A DNA stretch of 41,610 nt. Source: Streptococcus parasanguinis (GTDB taxonomy: Bacteria > Bacillota > Bacilli > Lactobacillales > Streptococcaceae). Where the stretch lies: positions 1 to 41,610 of the forward strand of contig NZ_JALDUR010000015.1 of the NCBI RefSeq assembly GCF_023109675.1, in the 5' to 3' direction. The notes under the pieces were generated by a model. It was not told the DNA's origin. It made no database searches and saw only the letters and a program-made list of their open reading frames with translations. Shown piece after piece: positions 7,977 to 16,038 of this stretch (positions are counted from its first letter, which is position 1; every line of letters starts with the position of its first letter). A program made the position numbers and the translations under genes.

Positions 7977-8333
7977 AAAAAAATCACTCGCTATGCGAGT
8001 GCGCGTCGAATGTTATGCCAAAAAAACTCCGAACTCGATACAATAAAGGTGTTCAAGCCAATGTTAGGAAGTATTCCACCGAGGATAAGTGTTTCGAGTT
8101 TCATGGGTTATTTAAAAGGTAAAAGTACACTTAGGATGTTGGACAGGCATACCAACCTCAAGTACAAGTTTGGGAATCGGCATTTCTGGGCGGAAGGTTA
8201 TTATGTGAGTACAGTAGGGCTTAATGAAGCCACAATTAAGAAATATATTCAAGAACAGGAAAAGCATGATATAGCACTAGATAAATTAAGTGTAAAAGAA
8301 TATGAGGATCCCTTTAGGGATAGTGGTAAGTAA
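7968..8333 (+). pseudogene. tnpA: IS200/IS605-type TnpA transposase, 5'-truncated
   Basis: From about residue 31 the frame matches the C-terminal two thirds of IS200 TnpA: SIPPRISVSSFMGYLKGKST, KYKFGNRHFWAEGYYVSTVG with the catalytic Tyr helix NEATIKKYIQEQEKH, then the usual LDKLSVKEYEDPF tail. The N-terminal segment with the HUH metal-binding motif (normally MPDHVHM) is absent, and the first 30 residues come from unrelated sequence, including a CACTCGC/GCGAGTG hairpin at 7984-8000. Full TnpA is about 155 aa. Not functional. Confidence 0.85.
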
Positions 8334-8482
8334 TACTAAAGCCGCCTCTTTGAGAGGCAAGTGACGAGTCAAGAGCAATAAGGCTTGAACAACGTGAAAG
8401 CCAGCGACTTTAGGCGCTGGCTGGTAATTTGGGCTTATAGCTCTGGGACAAACCACCCGTTAGACGGGTGGTCATGATTATA
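8334..8482 (+). mobile_element. IS200 right end with subterminal hairpins
   Basis: Three hairpins follow the tnpA remnant: GCCTC/GAGGC (near 8347-8358), AGCCAGCG/CGCTGGCT (8399-8422) and ACCACCCGT-TAG-ACGGGTGGT (8452-8472). The last is the characteristic right-end hairpin that TnpA recognises in streptococcal IS200-type elements, with the cleavage site normally a few bases further (about 8482). Confidence 0.7.
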
Positions 8483-8568
8483 AGAGCGATGAGTTATAAA
8501 TATTTTGAAATGAGTTTATTTTCCGTTAGAGTGGTAGTATCTTATGATTAAATAGATTTCAATAATTC

Positions 8569-8658
8569 TTATAATTTTTCAGATGGTTGATTGTTGAAAA
8601 TCTTTAAAGAATCTTCATTTGTTAGCTTTATATCACGTGTTAAACTGATTGTAGGCAC
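8569..8658 (-). CDS. Small protein, 29 aa, function unknown
   Basis: GTG start at 8658, stop at 8569-8571, peptide beginning MPTISLTRDIKLTNEDSLKI. A good promoter (see 8688-8716) and a GGAGATAGG ribosome binding site support expression. The sequence looks like the start of a strand-helix domain and could be the N-terminal remnant of a larger small protein such as an antitoxin; no family is recognised. It lies between the IS200 end and the exporter gene, on the same strand as the biosynthetic operon but downstream of it. Confidence 0.45.
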   Translation of the reverse strand: MPTISLTRDIKLTNEDSLKIFNNQPSEKL

Positions 8659-8687
8659 TATCCTATCTCCTATCACTACTTAAATTT

Positions 8688-8716
8688 ATTATAGCTTATT
8701 TCAAAAAGATTTTCAA
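8688..8716 (-). promoter_or_regulatory. Promoter of the 29-aa gene
   Basis: On the minus strand: TTGAAA (8716-8711), 17 bases, TATAAT (8693-8688). Near-consensus sigma-A promoter about 30 bases before the GTG start. Confidence 0.7.
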
Positions 8717-8739
8717 TTTGGAATTGAATAATCTTCCTA

Positions 8740-8768
8740 ATTTTGTGCTGCGTAGCTGGATGATTTAA
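8740..8768. repeat. Short direct repeat at the downstream end of the biosynthetic operon
   Basis: ATTTTGT, GC, TGCGTAGC, then GATGAT and TAA. A closely similar sequence in the same orientation lies at 15842-15868 on the other side of the operon. It overlaps the exporter stop codon. Confidence 0.5.
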
Positions 8769-9940
8769 CTTTTTTGGTAACTCTTATTAAGTGCTAGTAA
8801 ACTGATTATATAAATCAACAGTTGAACAATACCTATATATTGAAATATTTGCCAATTTTTAAAATCAATCCATGATGCAAACATAGTTCCGAAAGGAGCA
8901 AAGATACCACTAATAGTGAATATGATGCTAAAAATGCGTCCTAAGAAATTGGAATCTATAGAAACTTGGAGATGTGACATTAAATTCACATTGAACATTG
9001 AAACAGTTGTAGAGAACAGAGAAAATAAAATCAATAAGATAATTTGCGAGGACTGAAAAAGATTAATAAGTATTAAGGAGACTGCACCTGGCAATAAGAA
9101 ATGAAGAAAGTATCTCGGTTCAATTTTTTTCTTGTTTAGACTGATGATAAGAGCTCCTATGATACTTCCGATAGATTGAGAAACGAGAATATAGGCAAAA
9201 ATTTGATGAAATTGAGAAAACGTTGCTGTGAATGGAAGATAGAAGGAATAGATCGCATCTAAGAAGTTTAGAAAAGCGGAAGAAATTAAAATGGTTAGGA
9301 GTGTTTTGTCTTCATAGAGGTAGGTAAAACCTTCTTTTAATCCAGTAAAAAATTTTGATTGGATAGTATTATGGTGATGTAAAATGTGAAAACGATATTC
9401 ACACAAAGCTGAAATAATAAAAGAGAAAGAGTTAATCAGCATACCATATCTAAATCCAAATTGATGGATAACAAAGACGGAAGCTAGCGGTGCTCCAACT
9501 CCAACAATCTCAGCCACTATTTTAGAAATAGAGTTATAGGTAAAGATTCCATCGCTGGAAAGAAGGTCTTTTATAATAGCCTTATAAGCTGGGCCGTTAA
9601 AACTAAATAAAATAGCCAGTAATATATTGACAACAACCAATATCCAGATATTTTGCGGATTATAAAATAAAAATAGTAAGAAAGTTGCAATTGCAGCAAT
9701 CACATCTGTTAGAATGAGCATGCGTTTTCTATCGCTAAAATCAGCAACATATCCTGCAAATAGATTAAATAGTAAGCGAACAATGGATTCGCTAGACTGA
9801 TAAAGCATCATAAAGAATGAGGATTGAACGGTAAGGTTTGCGATTAATAATTTATTGGCATAATCAAAAATAATATTACCCAAGTTTGTTGTTTGTCCCC
9901 TGATAATCAGTAGTAGGATATTTTTATTCTCTTTGTTCAT
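8765..9940 (-). CDS. MFS-type exporter of the biosynthetic operon
   Basis: 391 aa from ATG 9940, preferred over the upstream ATG at 9955 because GAGGAA lies 7 bases before it. About 10-12 hydrophobic segments, with the MFS loop between helices 2 and 3 visible as GYVADFSDRKRMLILTDV. It resembles the drug-efflux/siderophore-export branch (DHA3/EntS-like). It is the last gene of the operon and overlaps the preceding ATP-grasp gene by 17 bases. It most likely exports the pathway product and may give self-protection. Confidence 0.8.
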   Translation of the reverse strand: MNKENKNILLLIIRGQTTNLGNIIFDYANKLLIANLTVQSSFFMMLYQSSESIVRLLFNLFAGYVADFSDRKRMLILTDVIAAIATFLLFLFYNPQNIWILVVVNILLAILFSFNGPAYKAIIKDLLSSDGIFTYNSISKIVAEIVGVGAPLASVFVIHQFGFRYGMLINSFSFIISALCEYRFHILHHHNTIQSKFFTGLKEGFTYLYEDKTLLTILISSAFLNFLDAIYSFYLPFTATFSQFHQIFAYILVSQSIGSIIGALIISLNKKKIEPRYFLHFLLPGAVSLILINLFQSSQIILLILFSLFSTTVSMFNVNLMSHLQVSIDSNFLGRIFSIIFTISGIFAPFGTMFASWIDFKNWQIFQYIGIVQLLIYIISLLALNKSYQKS

Positions 9941-11039
9941 ACTTATATTCCTCAAGTAGCTCGTTTATGAGTGTAAATTCCTTCTCATTCTTTACACTAG
10001 TAGTGATGAGATAGCGTAAATCATCTAGTGAATGAGCAGGGCAGTTTATCTTTTCAGGATATTCTCTAAAAAATTCGATAGGGATAGGGAGCTTTGGAGG
10101 AGCTTGATGATGGCCATTCTGAAAAATAGCTAAAGTCAGTGCAATTTTACTGGGCGATGTTGGAATCTCTGCTGGTATAGAAACACTATTTATAAGGTTC
10201 CAGTAAGTATCTAGGATATCAATTTGAAATGCACATTTGATAAGCAAAGGAATATTTCCTCCACCAAACCGCTTTCCAATTTCACAAAAGCTTACCTCAT
10301 CAGTAGTGGAGTTATAAAAGAACTCTGCATGGAAAGGATGTATTTTCTCAGTTCCTAAACTGTCCAATACTTTTTGGGTCTCAGTTTTTAATCGTTGAAT
10401 GAAGAGGGGATTATTATAGTGAGAGTTTGTACGGACGATATTGATGAAGGTTGTTTTAATATCTAGGATATTTCCTATATATTCATGTGTAAAAAAGTAT
10501 TGGATTTTTCCATTAATAGCTATACCATCACAAGTAAACATGGTATCAAATTGTTCCTGACTTTCTAAAAGAAAATTCTCAGCTGTATAATACTCTGGTA
10601 TTTGAGAGATAATATGAATATCTTTGCCAGAAGCTTCACATCTAGGTTTAATCAGAAAGGTATTAGGAAGAATATCATTTGGGTTCAATAGTTGAGGCTG
10701 ACTGATTTGTTCACTCAGCTGAGTGCGCATGATTTTCTTGTCTTTATAAGTATAAGCGATTTTCCAAGCCTCTTCATCGGAGGTAAAAAGCGATTTTAAG
10801 ATACCGACAATATGCATGAGTCCTTCATCTAGTGTGAAAATATCCTCTATGTTCTGTATATCTTTGAAAAAAAAGAGTAGATTAATTTGACTAAAATCAT
10901 CTATACAAAAAATTTGGTTCTTTAAAAATCCAACTGAAAGATAATTTTTTTCTTGTCTGCTAGGACAGATAATACCTAAATTTTCGTTTGCTTTAATACC
11001 AATACTTGCAGGAGAAAAGCGATAAATAAAATATTTCAT
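9924..11039 (-). CDS. ATP-grasp ligase 2
   Basis: 371 aa. ATP-grasp features: the first ATP-binding lysine strand FLIKPRCEASGKDIH (about residues 148-162) and the metal-binding strand VSFCEIGKRFGGGNIP (about 256-271) ending in the Glu plus Gly-rich pattern typical of amino-acid or peptide ligases of this superfamily. The N-terminal 120 residues are divergent. The start overlaps the previous stop (ATGA) with GAGGT upstream. Expected to form an amide or thioester-derived bond using ATP; the substrate is unknown. Two different ATP-grasp enzymes in one operon suggest two successive ligations. Confidence 0.75.
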   Translation of the reverse strand: MKYFIYRFSPASIGIKANENLGIICPSRQEKNYLSVGFLKNQIFCIDDFSQINLLFFFKDIQNIEDIFTLDEGLMHIVGILKSLFTSDEEAWKIAYTYKDKKIMRTQLSEQISQPQLLNPNDILPNTFLIKPRCEASGKDIHIISQIPEYYTAENFLLESQEQFDTMFTCDGIAINGKIQYFFTHEYIGNILDIKTTFINIVRTNSHYNNPLFIQRLKTETQKVLDSLGTEKIHPFHAEFFYNSTTDEVSFCEIGKRFGGGNIPLLIKCAFQIDILDTYWNLINSVSIPAEIPTSPSKIALTLAIFQNGHHQAPPKLPIPIEFFREYPEKINCPAHSLDDLRYLITTSVKNEKEFTLINELLEEYKYEQRE

Positions 11040-12241
11040 TTTTTATACCTCGTGTTTTCTAACACCCAAGTCTCAGCTCCTAAGAGATTGTTTTTTGTTT
11101 CTCGGAATGTTGAACCATGACAAGAAAAACCGACAACAGCATCTGCACTGTGAAAAGCAGAATGCAACTGTTTACCAATTTGCGTGTAAGTAATATAGTC
11201 AAAGATAGAATACTGTTCTTTTATCGTTTCCGTTAGTTCTGGGAGTTGTTGGATGACTCCTTCCATTTTGGCAGTTAGGAGCCAGCCAGTAACTGGAAAT
11301 ACGGTTGGAAGTATGGGTAAGGTGTCACTACAGATGGCTGTCAAGAGAAGCTCAAGAGGATTGTAGGTCAGTTTATATTGTAGATTTTGACGAATCCGTG
11401 CACCACCAATGCGTGAAGCAATTTCCAAAAAAATGATTTCGTGTCCATCGTAAAACACCTCTAAGTGAAAAAGAAATGTTCCATTGGGATAAAGTCCATG
11501 GCTTAGTGTAGAAGCATAGTCAACAAGCTTATTGAACTGTTCTGAAGTATGGTCTAAGGAAACCGCTGCAGCTGAGATACCTTTTTTAATGAGCAAGGGA
11601 TTGTAGATATATTGGGAAGGTTCACAGTAGATGATATTCCCCTGATAAACAAAGCCATCTATGTGATAGACATCTGCATAGATGTATTCTTGAACAAGGA
11701 CAGTCTTATCTTTCCAAAAATGATCAGAATGAAAGGAAACCAAATCAGTCTCTCTCTTTAAATGAAAAGTATCAACAGAACCAGCTCCATCCAAAGGTTT
11801 TAGAATAATATCTTCATGTTCTTTGAAAAAGTTTTTCAATTCCTCATAAGATGAGATTTTCCGGGAATGGGGGATTTTAAAACCTAGTTCATTAACTTTC
11901 TGTGTCATTTTACTCTTATCACGGAAAGTTTTAGCTTGACTGACTGATTGTCCTTTAATATGAAATTGTTCTCGTAATTCTGCAGCCAATACCATATCAA
12001 ACTCATCTAAAGCAACAATCGCATCGAAATGAGATCGTTGTAGGATTCCTTGTGAGGTTTCTTTTCTCTTTTCAGGATAATGTTGGGTAGTAACTAGAGT
12101 GACATTGGTTGGTTTATTCGTTTCAAATGATTCTACTTTGCTATCATCAATCAGGAGTGTATAGTGATGATTTTTGGAAAGACAAGAGTAAATATCGGTG
12201 TAAGTTTCACGATAGGGGTGTAAGATAAGTAATTTTGCCAT
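11036..12241 (-). CDS. ATP-grasp ligase 1 (L-amino acid ligase-like)
   Basis: 401 aa. Clear ATP-grasp fold: N-terminal Rossmann-like domain beginning KLLILHPYRETYTDIY, central DIILKPLDGAGSVDTF with the adenine-binding Lys (about residue 146) and glycine loop, VLVQEYI hinge, and C-terminal IIFLEIASRIGGARI (about 269-283), the Mg-binding E-x-[NA]-x-R-x-G-G motif of carnosine synthase/L-amino acid ligase relatives. It starts 2 bases after the upstream stop. It would condense a carboxylate with an amine. Better conserved than its neighbour ligase. Confidence 0.8.
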   Translation of the reverse strand: MAKLLILHPYRETYTDIYSCLSKNHHYTLLIDDSKVESFETNKPTNVTLVTTQHYPEKRKETSQGILQRSHFDAIVALDEFDMVLAAELREQFHIKGQSVSQAKTFRDKSKMTQKVNELGFKIPHSRKISSYEELKNFFKEHEDIILKPLDGAGSVDTFHLKRETDLVSFHSDHFWKDKTVLVQEYIYADVYHIDGFVYQGNIIYCEPSQYIYNPLLIKKGISAAAVSLDHTSEQFNKLVDYASTLSHGLYPNGTFLFHLEVFYDGHEIIFLEIASRIGGARIRQNLQYKLTYNPLELLLTAICSDTLPILPTVFPVTGWLLTAKMEGVIQQLPELTETIKEQYSIFDYITYTQIGKQLHSAFHSADAVVGFSCHGSTFRETKNNLLGAETWVLENTRYKK

Positions 12242-12243
12242 GA

Positions 12244-13329
12244 TTATTTATAACTTTCTATTGGATTTTGATAGAGGTTTTTATGCGAATCTCTATAATA
12301 AGCAAAGTTGCTCGGCAATTCAGGTAGTTTGTAAGTGGGATCAATCTGACTTTTGTAGAGTTTATAAGGGATCCCTAATGTTTGATAGGCATAGTCTGCC
12401 CCCATTGTATCCCTATTCTTTTTGACTTTCTTTAACGCTTTATTGATATTTCGAGAGTATTCCTTGTATTGTTTTAGTAATTCGATTTTAATCGATGGAA
12501 ACTCATTAAAAATAAGTTCTACTGAGATGTTGTGAATATCACACTCTAAAAAAATTTCCCTAGCTACCTTTTTTAGGGCATAGCTGTGTCTATGATTGCC
12601 AAATTTTCCAATTTCTGGGAATAAAAAGTTTAATGCTTCTAGTTGACTGATGAAAAAATGTGCTAGTTCATGGCTATTAGAAAGTCTATATAACCTATTG
12701 TAGGTAGCCAGAAAAGTTTGTGACTCGTAAATAGACTTAGCCTGTTCACGAATCATATCTAATCGTAAAGGAAAGAAGACACTGTCTAATTGAGACTGAA
12801 ATCCTCCTTGAAAATTGATTAGAACAAAATTTGCTAATGTTACCAAACCATCGTGGTAATTACTACAAATTTTAATGTAGTAATGATTCCCTGATAAAGG
12901 AACATGACACTGAAGTCGATTTTTATCAATTTCGATAATGTGATTAGTAACGTTGTACAGTTGACCAAGGATATCAGTCATTTTTGGACATATAATATAA
13001 ATGTTATCGAAAGGAATCCATTTATTTAAAAATTTTGTGATAAAGGTTTCAATAATTTGTCCATATTTCTCTTCATGGAAGGAAAATAAACTAATTAAAG
13101 TTTGGCATGGGGTAGAGATAGGGTTTACTAAGTTAGCAGGGTAGACATTTCGGAAACAAACTTGTTCTTTTACATATAAACCATCTTTCTTTTCTTTAAA
13201 ATACTCTAGCTCATCTTGAATGGGTGAAAAAGTAAATAAGTTCTTTTCTTCTCTTATCAAAGGCGATGATGGGAGAGTCTGAGCTTTAAAGATACGTTGT
13301 AAATCGTCACTATAAGTATTCTTTGCCAT
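12244..13329 (-). CDS. Unrecognised enzyme, faintly like an alanyl-tRNA synthetase catalytic domain
   Basis: 361 aa from ATG 13329, chosen over the upstream in-frame ATG because GAGGT lies 8 bases before it and only 20 bases of overlap with the previous gene result. Residues about 52-100 (VKEQVCFRNVYPANLVNPIS, then TPCQTLISLFSFHEEKYG) recall the AlaRS class II motif-1 region, in which a Q-x-C-x-R stretch precedes the T-x-H-x-x-F-E-M-x segment. The later NYHDGLVTLANFVLINF recalls the end of the domain. No tRNA-binding or editing domain is present. If right, it would be an amino-acid-adenylating paralogue, as seen in other small-molecule pathways. The similarity is weak and judged by eye. Confidence 0.5.
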   Translation of the reverse strand: MAKNTYSDDLQRIFKAQTLPSSPLIREEKNLFTFSPIQDELEYFKEKKDGLYVKEQVCFRNVYPANLVNPISTPCQTLISLFSFHEEKYGQIIETFITKFLNKWIPFDNIYIICPKMTDILGQLYNVTNHIIEIDKNRLQCHVPLSGNHYYIKICSNYHDGLVTLANFVLINFQGGFQSQLDSVFFPLRLDMIREQAKSIYESQTFLATYNRLYRLSNSHELAHFFISQLEALNFLFPEIGKFGNHRHSYALKKVAREIFLECDIHNISVELIFNEFPSIKIELLKQYKEYSRNINKALKKVKKNRDTMGADYAYQTLGIPYKLYKSQIDPTYKLPELPSNFAYYRDSHKNLYQNPIESYK

Positions 13330-14209
13330 TGATTTTACCTCGGCTATCGACTTTGTTGATTGCAAATGGTTTGTTGGGTATATCTAATAGATAATCCTTG
13401 TTAATTTCTTTTACAATGTGTTTAGATATATCTGCAATTAGCTTGACAGAGGGATGTCTTCCATCTTCTTGGAAAGGATGATTATTTTTTTCGACATAGT
13501 ATTTGAATAGTTCATATTCAGGAAAGTAATAGTCGTCCCCTAATTCCATAATGGCTTCTTTGATAATACGATAATTTTCAGTCGTAGCCAAATGCAGATT
13601 ATGAAACTTTTCAGAAGCTTTAAGAAGTACATAGGGAATTGAAAATTGAATCTTAATTTTAGGGTTAATAAGTTGTACAACTCGCATAATTTGTTTAGCA
13701 AAATTAAGTATATCGTCGGACGATAGATAGACATTCTTAATTTCAGGATTGAGAAATTGATTCTTTGGAAGTCTATTCATAATATGGTTGACTTTAGACC
13801 ACATTTCAACAGAACCTAGAGATAGTATTAATAAATCTGACTCAGTTAGTGCTGTTTTGACATAATTGTCAATGTTTAAATTTTGATGTAGAACAGCTTC
13901 GTAACTTTCCGACTTATTCCAAAAACGAATTTCATCATAGAACACCTTTTGTTTGGAATCTATTAAAATATGATGATCCAATTCAAGTGCAATAACTTCT
14001 AAATCCTTTAGCAAGGAAGGAGCATTAAAAATGGTCTCGTAAGGAGAAAAAGTTTTAATTTGACTGTTGGAAAAATAGTCAATACCGAGTGATAAATTTC
14101 GTGCTGTACATGCTCCTAAGAAGCATATTTTTTCAGGACGATAAGTTAGAAAATATTTAGATTCATTTGATGAGTAAAAATGTAAGCTATCCATATAGTT
14201 CACCATCAT
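13310..14209 (-). CDS. GSCFA-domain protein (SGNH-like hydrolase/acyl transferase)
   Basis: 299 aa, overlapping the previous gene by 23 bases; ATG 14194 is an alternative start. GSCFA-family signature: FLGACTARNLSLGIDYF (Gly-x-Cys-x-x-Arg/Asn at about residues 32-40), NAPSLLKDL, then DEIRFWN, LLILSLGSVEMW, and the C-terminal YFPEYELFKYYV with HPFQEDGRHPS carrying the conserved His. The family is related to SGNH hydrolases and occurs in polysaccharide and natural-product loci. Here a Cys replaces the nucleophilic Ser position. A possible role is acyl or peptidyl transfer or hydrolysis on a pathway intermediate; not established. Confidence 0.7.
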   Translation of the reverse strand: MMVNYMDSLHFYSSNESKYFLTYRPEKICFLGACTARNLSLGIDYFSNSQIKTFSPYETIFNAPSLLKDLEVIALELDHHILIDSKQKVFYDEIRFWNKSESYEAVLHQNLNIDNYVKTALTESDLLILSLGSVEMWSKVNHIMNRLPKNQFLNPEIKNVYLSSDDILNFAKQIMRVVQLINPKIKIQFSIPYVLLKASEKFHNLHLATTENYRIIKEAIMELGDDYYFPEYELFKYYVEKNNHPFQEDGRHPSVKLIADISKHIVKEINKDYLLDIPNKPFAINKVDSRGKINGKEYL

Positions 14210-15764
14210 ATCCTAGAATATTTAATATGGTTTGAATATTACCGAAGCCACGCATAACTTGGTCAAAGTTTAATAGCACAGCGGATTCAATATTTAATTG
14301 TACTATTCCCATCAATATCGCCATTCCAGCGCGCATATCTTTGAGATTGTATGTGTTGGATTGATAATTCGTGAGTGATAATTTGTCTAGTGTTTTTAAA
14401 GCACCATTATCTAATACTTTAATTCGTATACCTAGCTTCTCTAATTCAGCCACATGACTGGCTCTATGAATAAAAACTTCATCAAATAGAATGGAAGATA
14501 TATTATGAGATGCTAGAAATTCTGATACAATGGGACCTAAATCAGTGGTGATAAATGGTGCAGCACCTAATCTTAGAAATTCAAAATACTCGGTTTCTAT
14601 TTGAAATACTTTTTTGAATTGAATTGTGTGTTTATCTTCAATAATTTTTAATCCTAATTTTGTAAAAAGTTCAATGTAACTTTGGGGAATATCTTTGATA
14701 AGTATATTATCGAAAATGATATTTTCTAGCTCATCCCAGAATAGTAAAACATAGGATATAAGCATAGACATATCAGGAGGTAAGGTTATTTCAGTATTGA
14801 CTATATCAATAGAATCTACTTTAGGGATTAAAATTTTATCAGATGTTAAATATTCTACAGTTCGATTAGTAGCTGATTCTAGTAATGTAATGAGGTAGCA
14901 CACAGTAGGGTCTGGTGAAAGTCCGTTGATTCTAATTTCATTTGGATAAACATATGCCAAACTAATAGCATTGAAGAAAGCACCAACACTTTTACTCCCA
15001 TCAGCGTAACAATTCAATGTGATATTTTTATTTAGTAAGTCATTTTTCTCAGAATAAAAGATTTTATTCTCTTCGTTATAGGTGTAGTTCGCTACGGTGG
15101 AGAGAATGTCAAGGTGTAAGTCAATAGGTCTAAAGCAAAAGTCATCTCCTCCAGGGAATGTGAACAACAGACGATGATAGCGATAGGTCAAAGCTGAGAT
15201 AATACCGATGCTGGCTCGACTAATTTTATTAAGAGAGATGATGTCTTTAGGTGTATTTGTAGATTGGATTTCAATGGTGTCTTCACAGGTATATGAGTCA
15301 GACCAATGATTATTCCCTAGTTCATACAAAATATTTAAAAAGTCAAAAGCAGTGGGACAATTTCTAATAACTAATTTATGCTTATTCAGAAATAAGCTAG
15401 ACAATAGAATATGAACACCAATAACTTTATCACCTTCAATCTTGATGTGATTTTTTAGAGTGGTAGAATTTTTACCCTGACTTTTCTTTTGCAATTTCAT
15501 ATTAAAGTGCTTAGGTAAAATGTCATCTGCTGTTTTAGAGAAGCTTTCTTTAGTCAAAGAACTTGGTTGATTTAAACTAACTTCTAAATCTTCGAAGGAT
15601 ATTTCTAGTAGTTTTGCATAAGCTATTAAGTCTTTAACATTGATATCACGAGAGCCATTTTCCCAGTTTGAGATAGCCTGTCGGCTTAGTTTTAATTGAT
15701 TTGCTACAAATTCTTGAGTAAACCCCATTGATAATCTACGCTGTTTTAAAAAGTCACCAATCAT
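14187..15764 (-). CDS. XRE-type HTH fused to a MurA-like enolpyruvyl transferase
   Basis: 525 aa. Residues 1-65 are a complete HTH_3 domain (LKQRRLSMGFTQEFVANQLK, LSRQAISNWENGSRDINVKD). Residues about 105-525 follow MurA/EPSP-synthase-like order: GDKV with Lys113 at the place of catalytic MurA Lys22, SRASIG (Arg of the MRAS motif), FPGGDDFCFRPIDLHL where the loop Cys of MurA is Asp207, TTDLGP (about 406-411, the TDMQA Asp), DMRAG (about 476-480), MRGFGN. MurA Asn23 is replaced by Val. Family knowledge: a Cys-to-Asp MurA is still active and fosfomycin-insensitive in some bacteria. It could be an autoregulating enzyme, a sensor built from an enzyme, or a resistant target copy. First gene of the operon. 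Confidence 0.8.
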   Translation of the reverse strand: MIGDFLKQRRLSMGFTQEFVANQLKLSRQAISNWENGSRDINVKDLIAYAKLLEISFEDLEVSLNQPSSLTKESFSKTADDILPKHFNMKLQKKSQGKNSTTLKNHIKIEGDKVIGVHILLSSLFLNKHKLVIRNCPTAFDFLNILYELGNNHWSDSYTCEDTIEIQSTNTPKDIISLNKISRASIGIISALTYRYHRLLFTFPGGDDFCFRPIDLHLDILSTVANYTYNEENKIFYSEKNDLLNKNITLNCYADGSKSVGAFFNAISLAYVYPNEIRINGLSPDPTVCYLITLLESATNRTVEYLTSDKILIPKVDSIDIVNTEITLPPDMSMLISYVLLFWDELENIIFDNILIKDIPQSYIELFTKLGLKIIEDKHTIQFKKVFQIETEYFEFLRLGAAPFITTDLGPIVSEFLASHNISSILFDEVFIHRASHVAELEKLGIRIKVLDNGALKTLDKLSLTNYQSNTYNLKDMRAGMAILMGIVQLNIESAVLLNFDQVMRGFGNIQTILNILGYDGELYG

Positions 15765-15798
15765 AGGCGTATGTCTCCCTTATGTTAATTTGGTTATT

Positions 15799-15826
15799 AT
15801 TATACTCGTATAAAATAAAATTTCAA
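15799..15826 (-). promoter_or_regulatory. Operon promoter with palindromic operator candidate
   Basis: On the minus strand TTGAAA (15826-15821), 16 bases, TATAAT (15804-15799), then an AAGGGAG ribosome binding site before the HTH-MurA start. A palindrome TTATAC-N2-GTATAA (15800-15813) covers the -10 and spacer, the place for a repressor such as the operon's own HTH protein. No other promoter is evident in the six tightly packed genes. Confidence 0.7.
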
Positions 15827-15841
15827 GAATTTTCAGGCAAC

Positions 15842-15868
15842 ATTTTGTTGCGTAGCATGATGATCTAA
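15842..15868. repeat. Short direct repeat at the upstream end of the biosynthetic operon
   Basis: ATTTTGT, TGCGTAGC, GATGAT, CTAA: the partner of the repeat at 8740-8768, in the same orientation. Confidence 0.5.
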
Positions 15869-15904
15869 TATCTTCTGTAAATGGGGCGTACTTGTTTATG
15901 TCTA

Positions 15905-15935
15905 GGAGGACTGATGCGTCAGTTCTCCCGTTTTT
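15905..15935 (+). terminator. Intrinsic terminator without an obvious gene
   Basis: GGAGGACTGA-TGCG-TCAGTTCTCC (one G-U pair), then CG and five T. No gene precedes it on the plus strand within this intergenic region, so it may be left over from lost DNA or belong to an unseen small RNA. Confidence 0.65.
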
Positions 15936-15998
15936 ATTTATGTGACTATTAGTCCGTCTCGCACCTAACGGAGCGAGACGGACTGAAAGTCACATAAT
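15936..15998. repeat. 63-bp palindromic repeat (copy 2, complete)
   Basis: Arms of 23 bases (15939-15961 and 15974-15996) pair with only two mismatches around a 12-base loop; the outer part reads ATGTGACT/AGTCACAT and the inner part GTCCGTCTCG/CGAGACGGAC. A truncated inverted copy lies at 7934-7976. It resembles a miniature mobile repeat rather than a simple terminator. Confidence 0.75.
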
Positions 15999-16002
15999 AT
16001 AA

Positions 16003-16038
16003 AAAAGCCTCACCAAAAAAAATTCTGGTGGGGCTTTT
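16003..16038. terminator. Bidirectional terminator downstream of guaA
   Basis: AAAAGCCTCACCA with its complement TGGTGGGGCTTTT, loop A-rich; A and T tracts on both sides allow function on either strand. On the minus strand it ends guaA transcription about 100 bases after the stop. Confidence 0.8.

Noticed and set aside
12240..12425. Short plus-strand frame within the biosynthetic operon
   Set aside because: Antisense to the AlaRS-like gene; no ribosome binding site or promoter.
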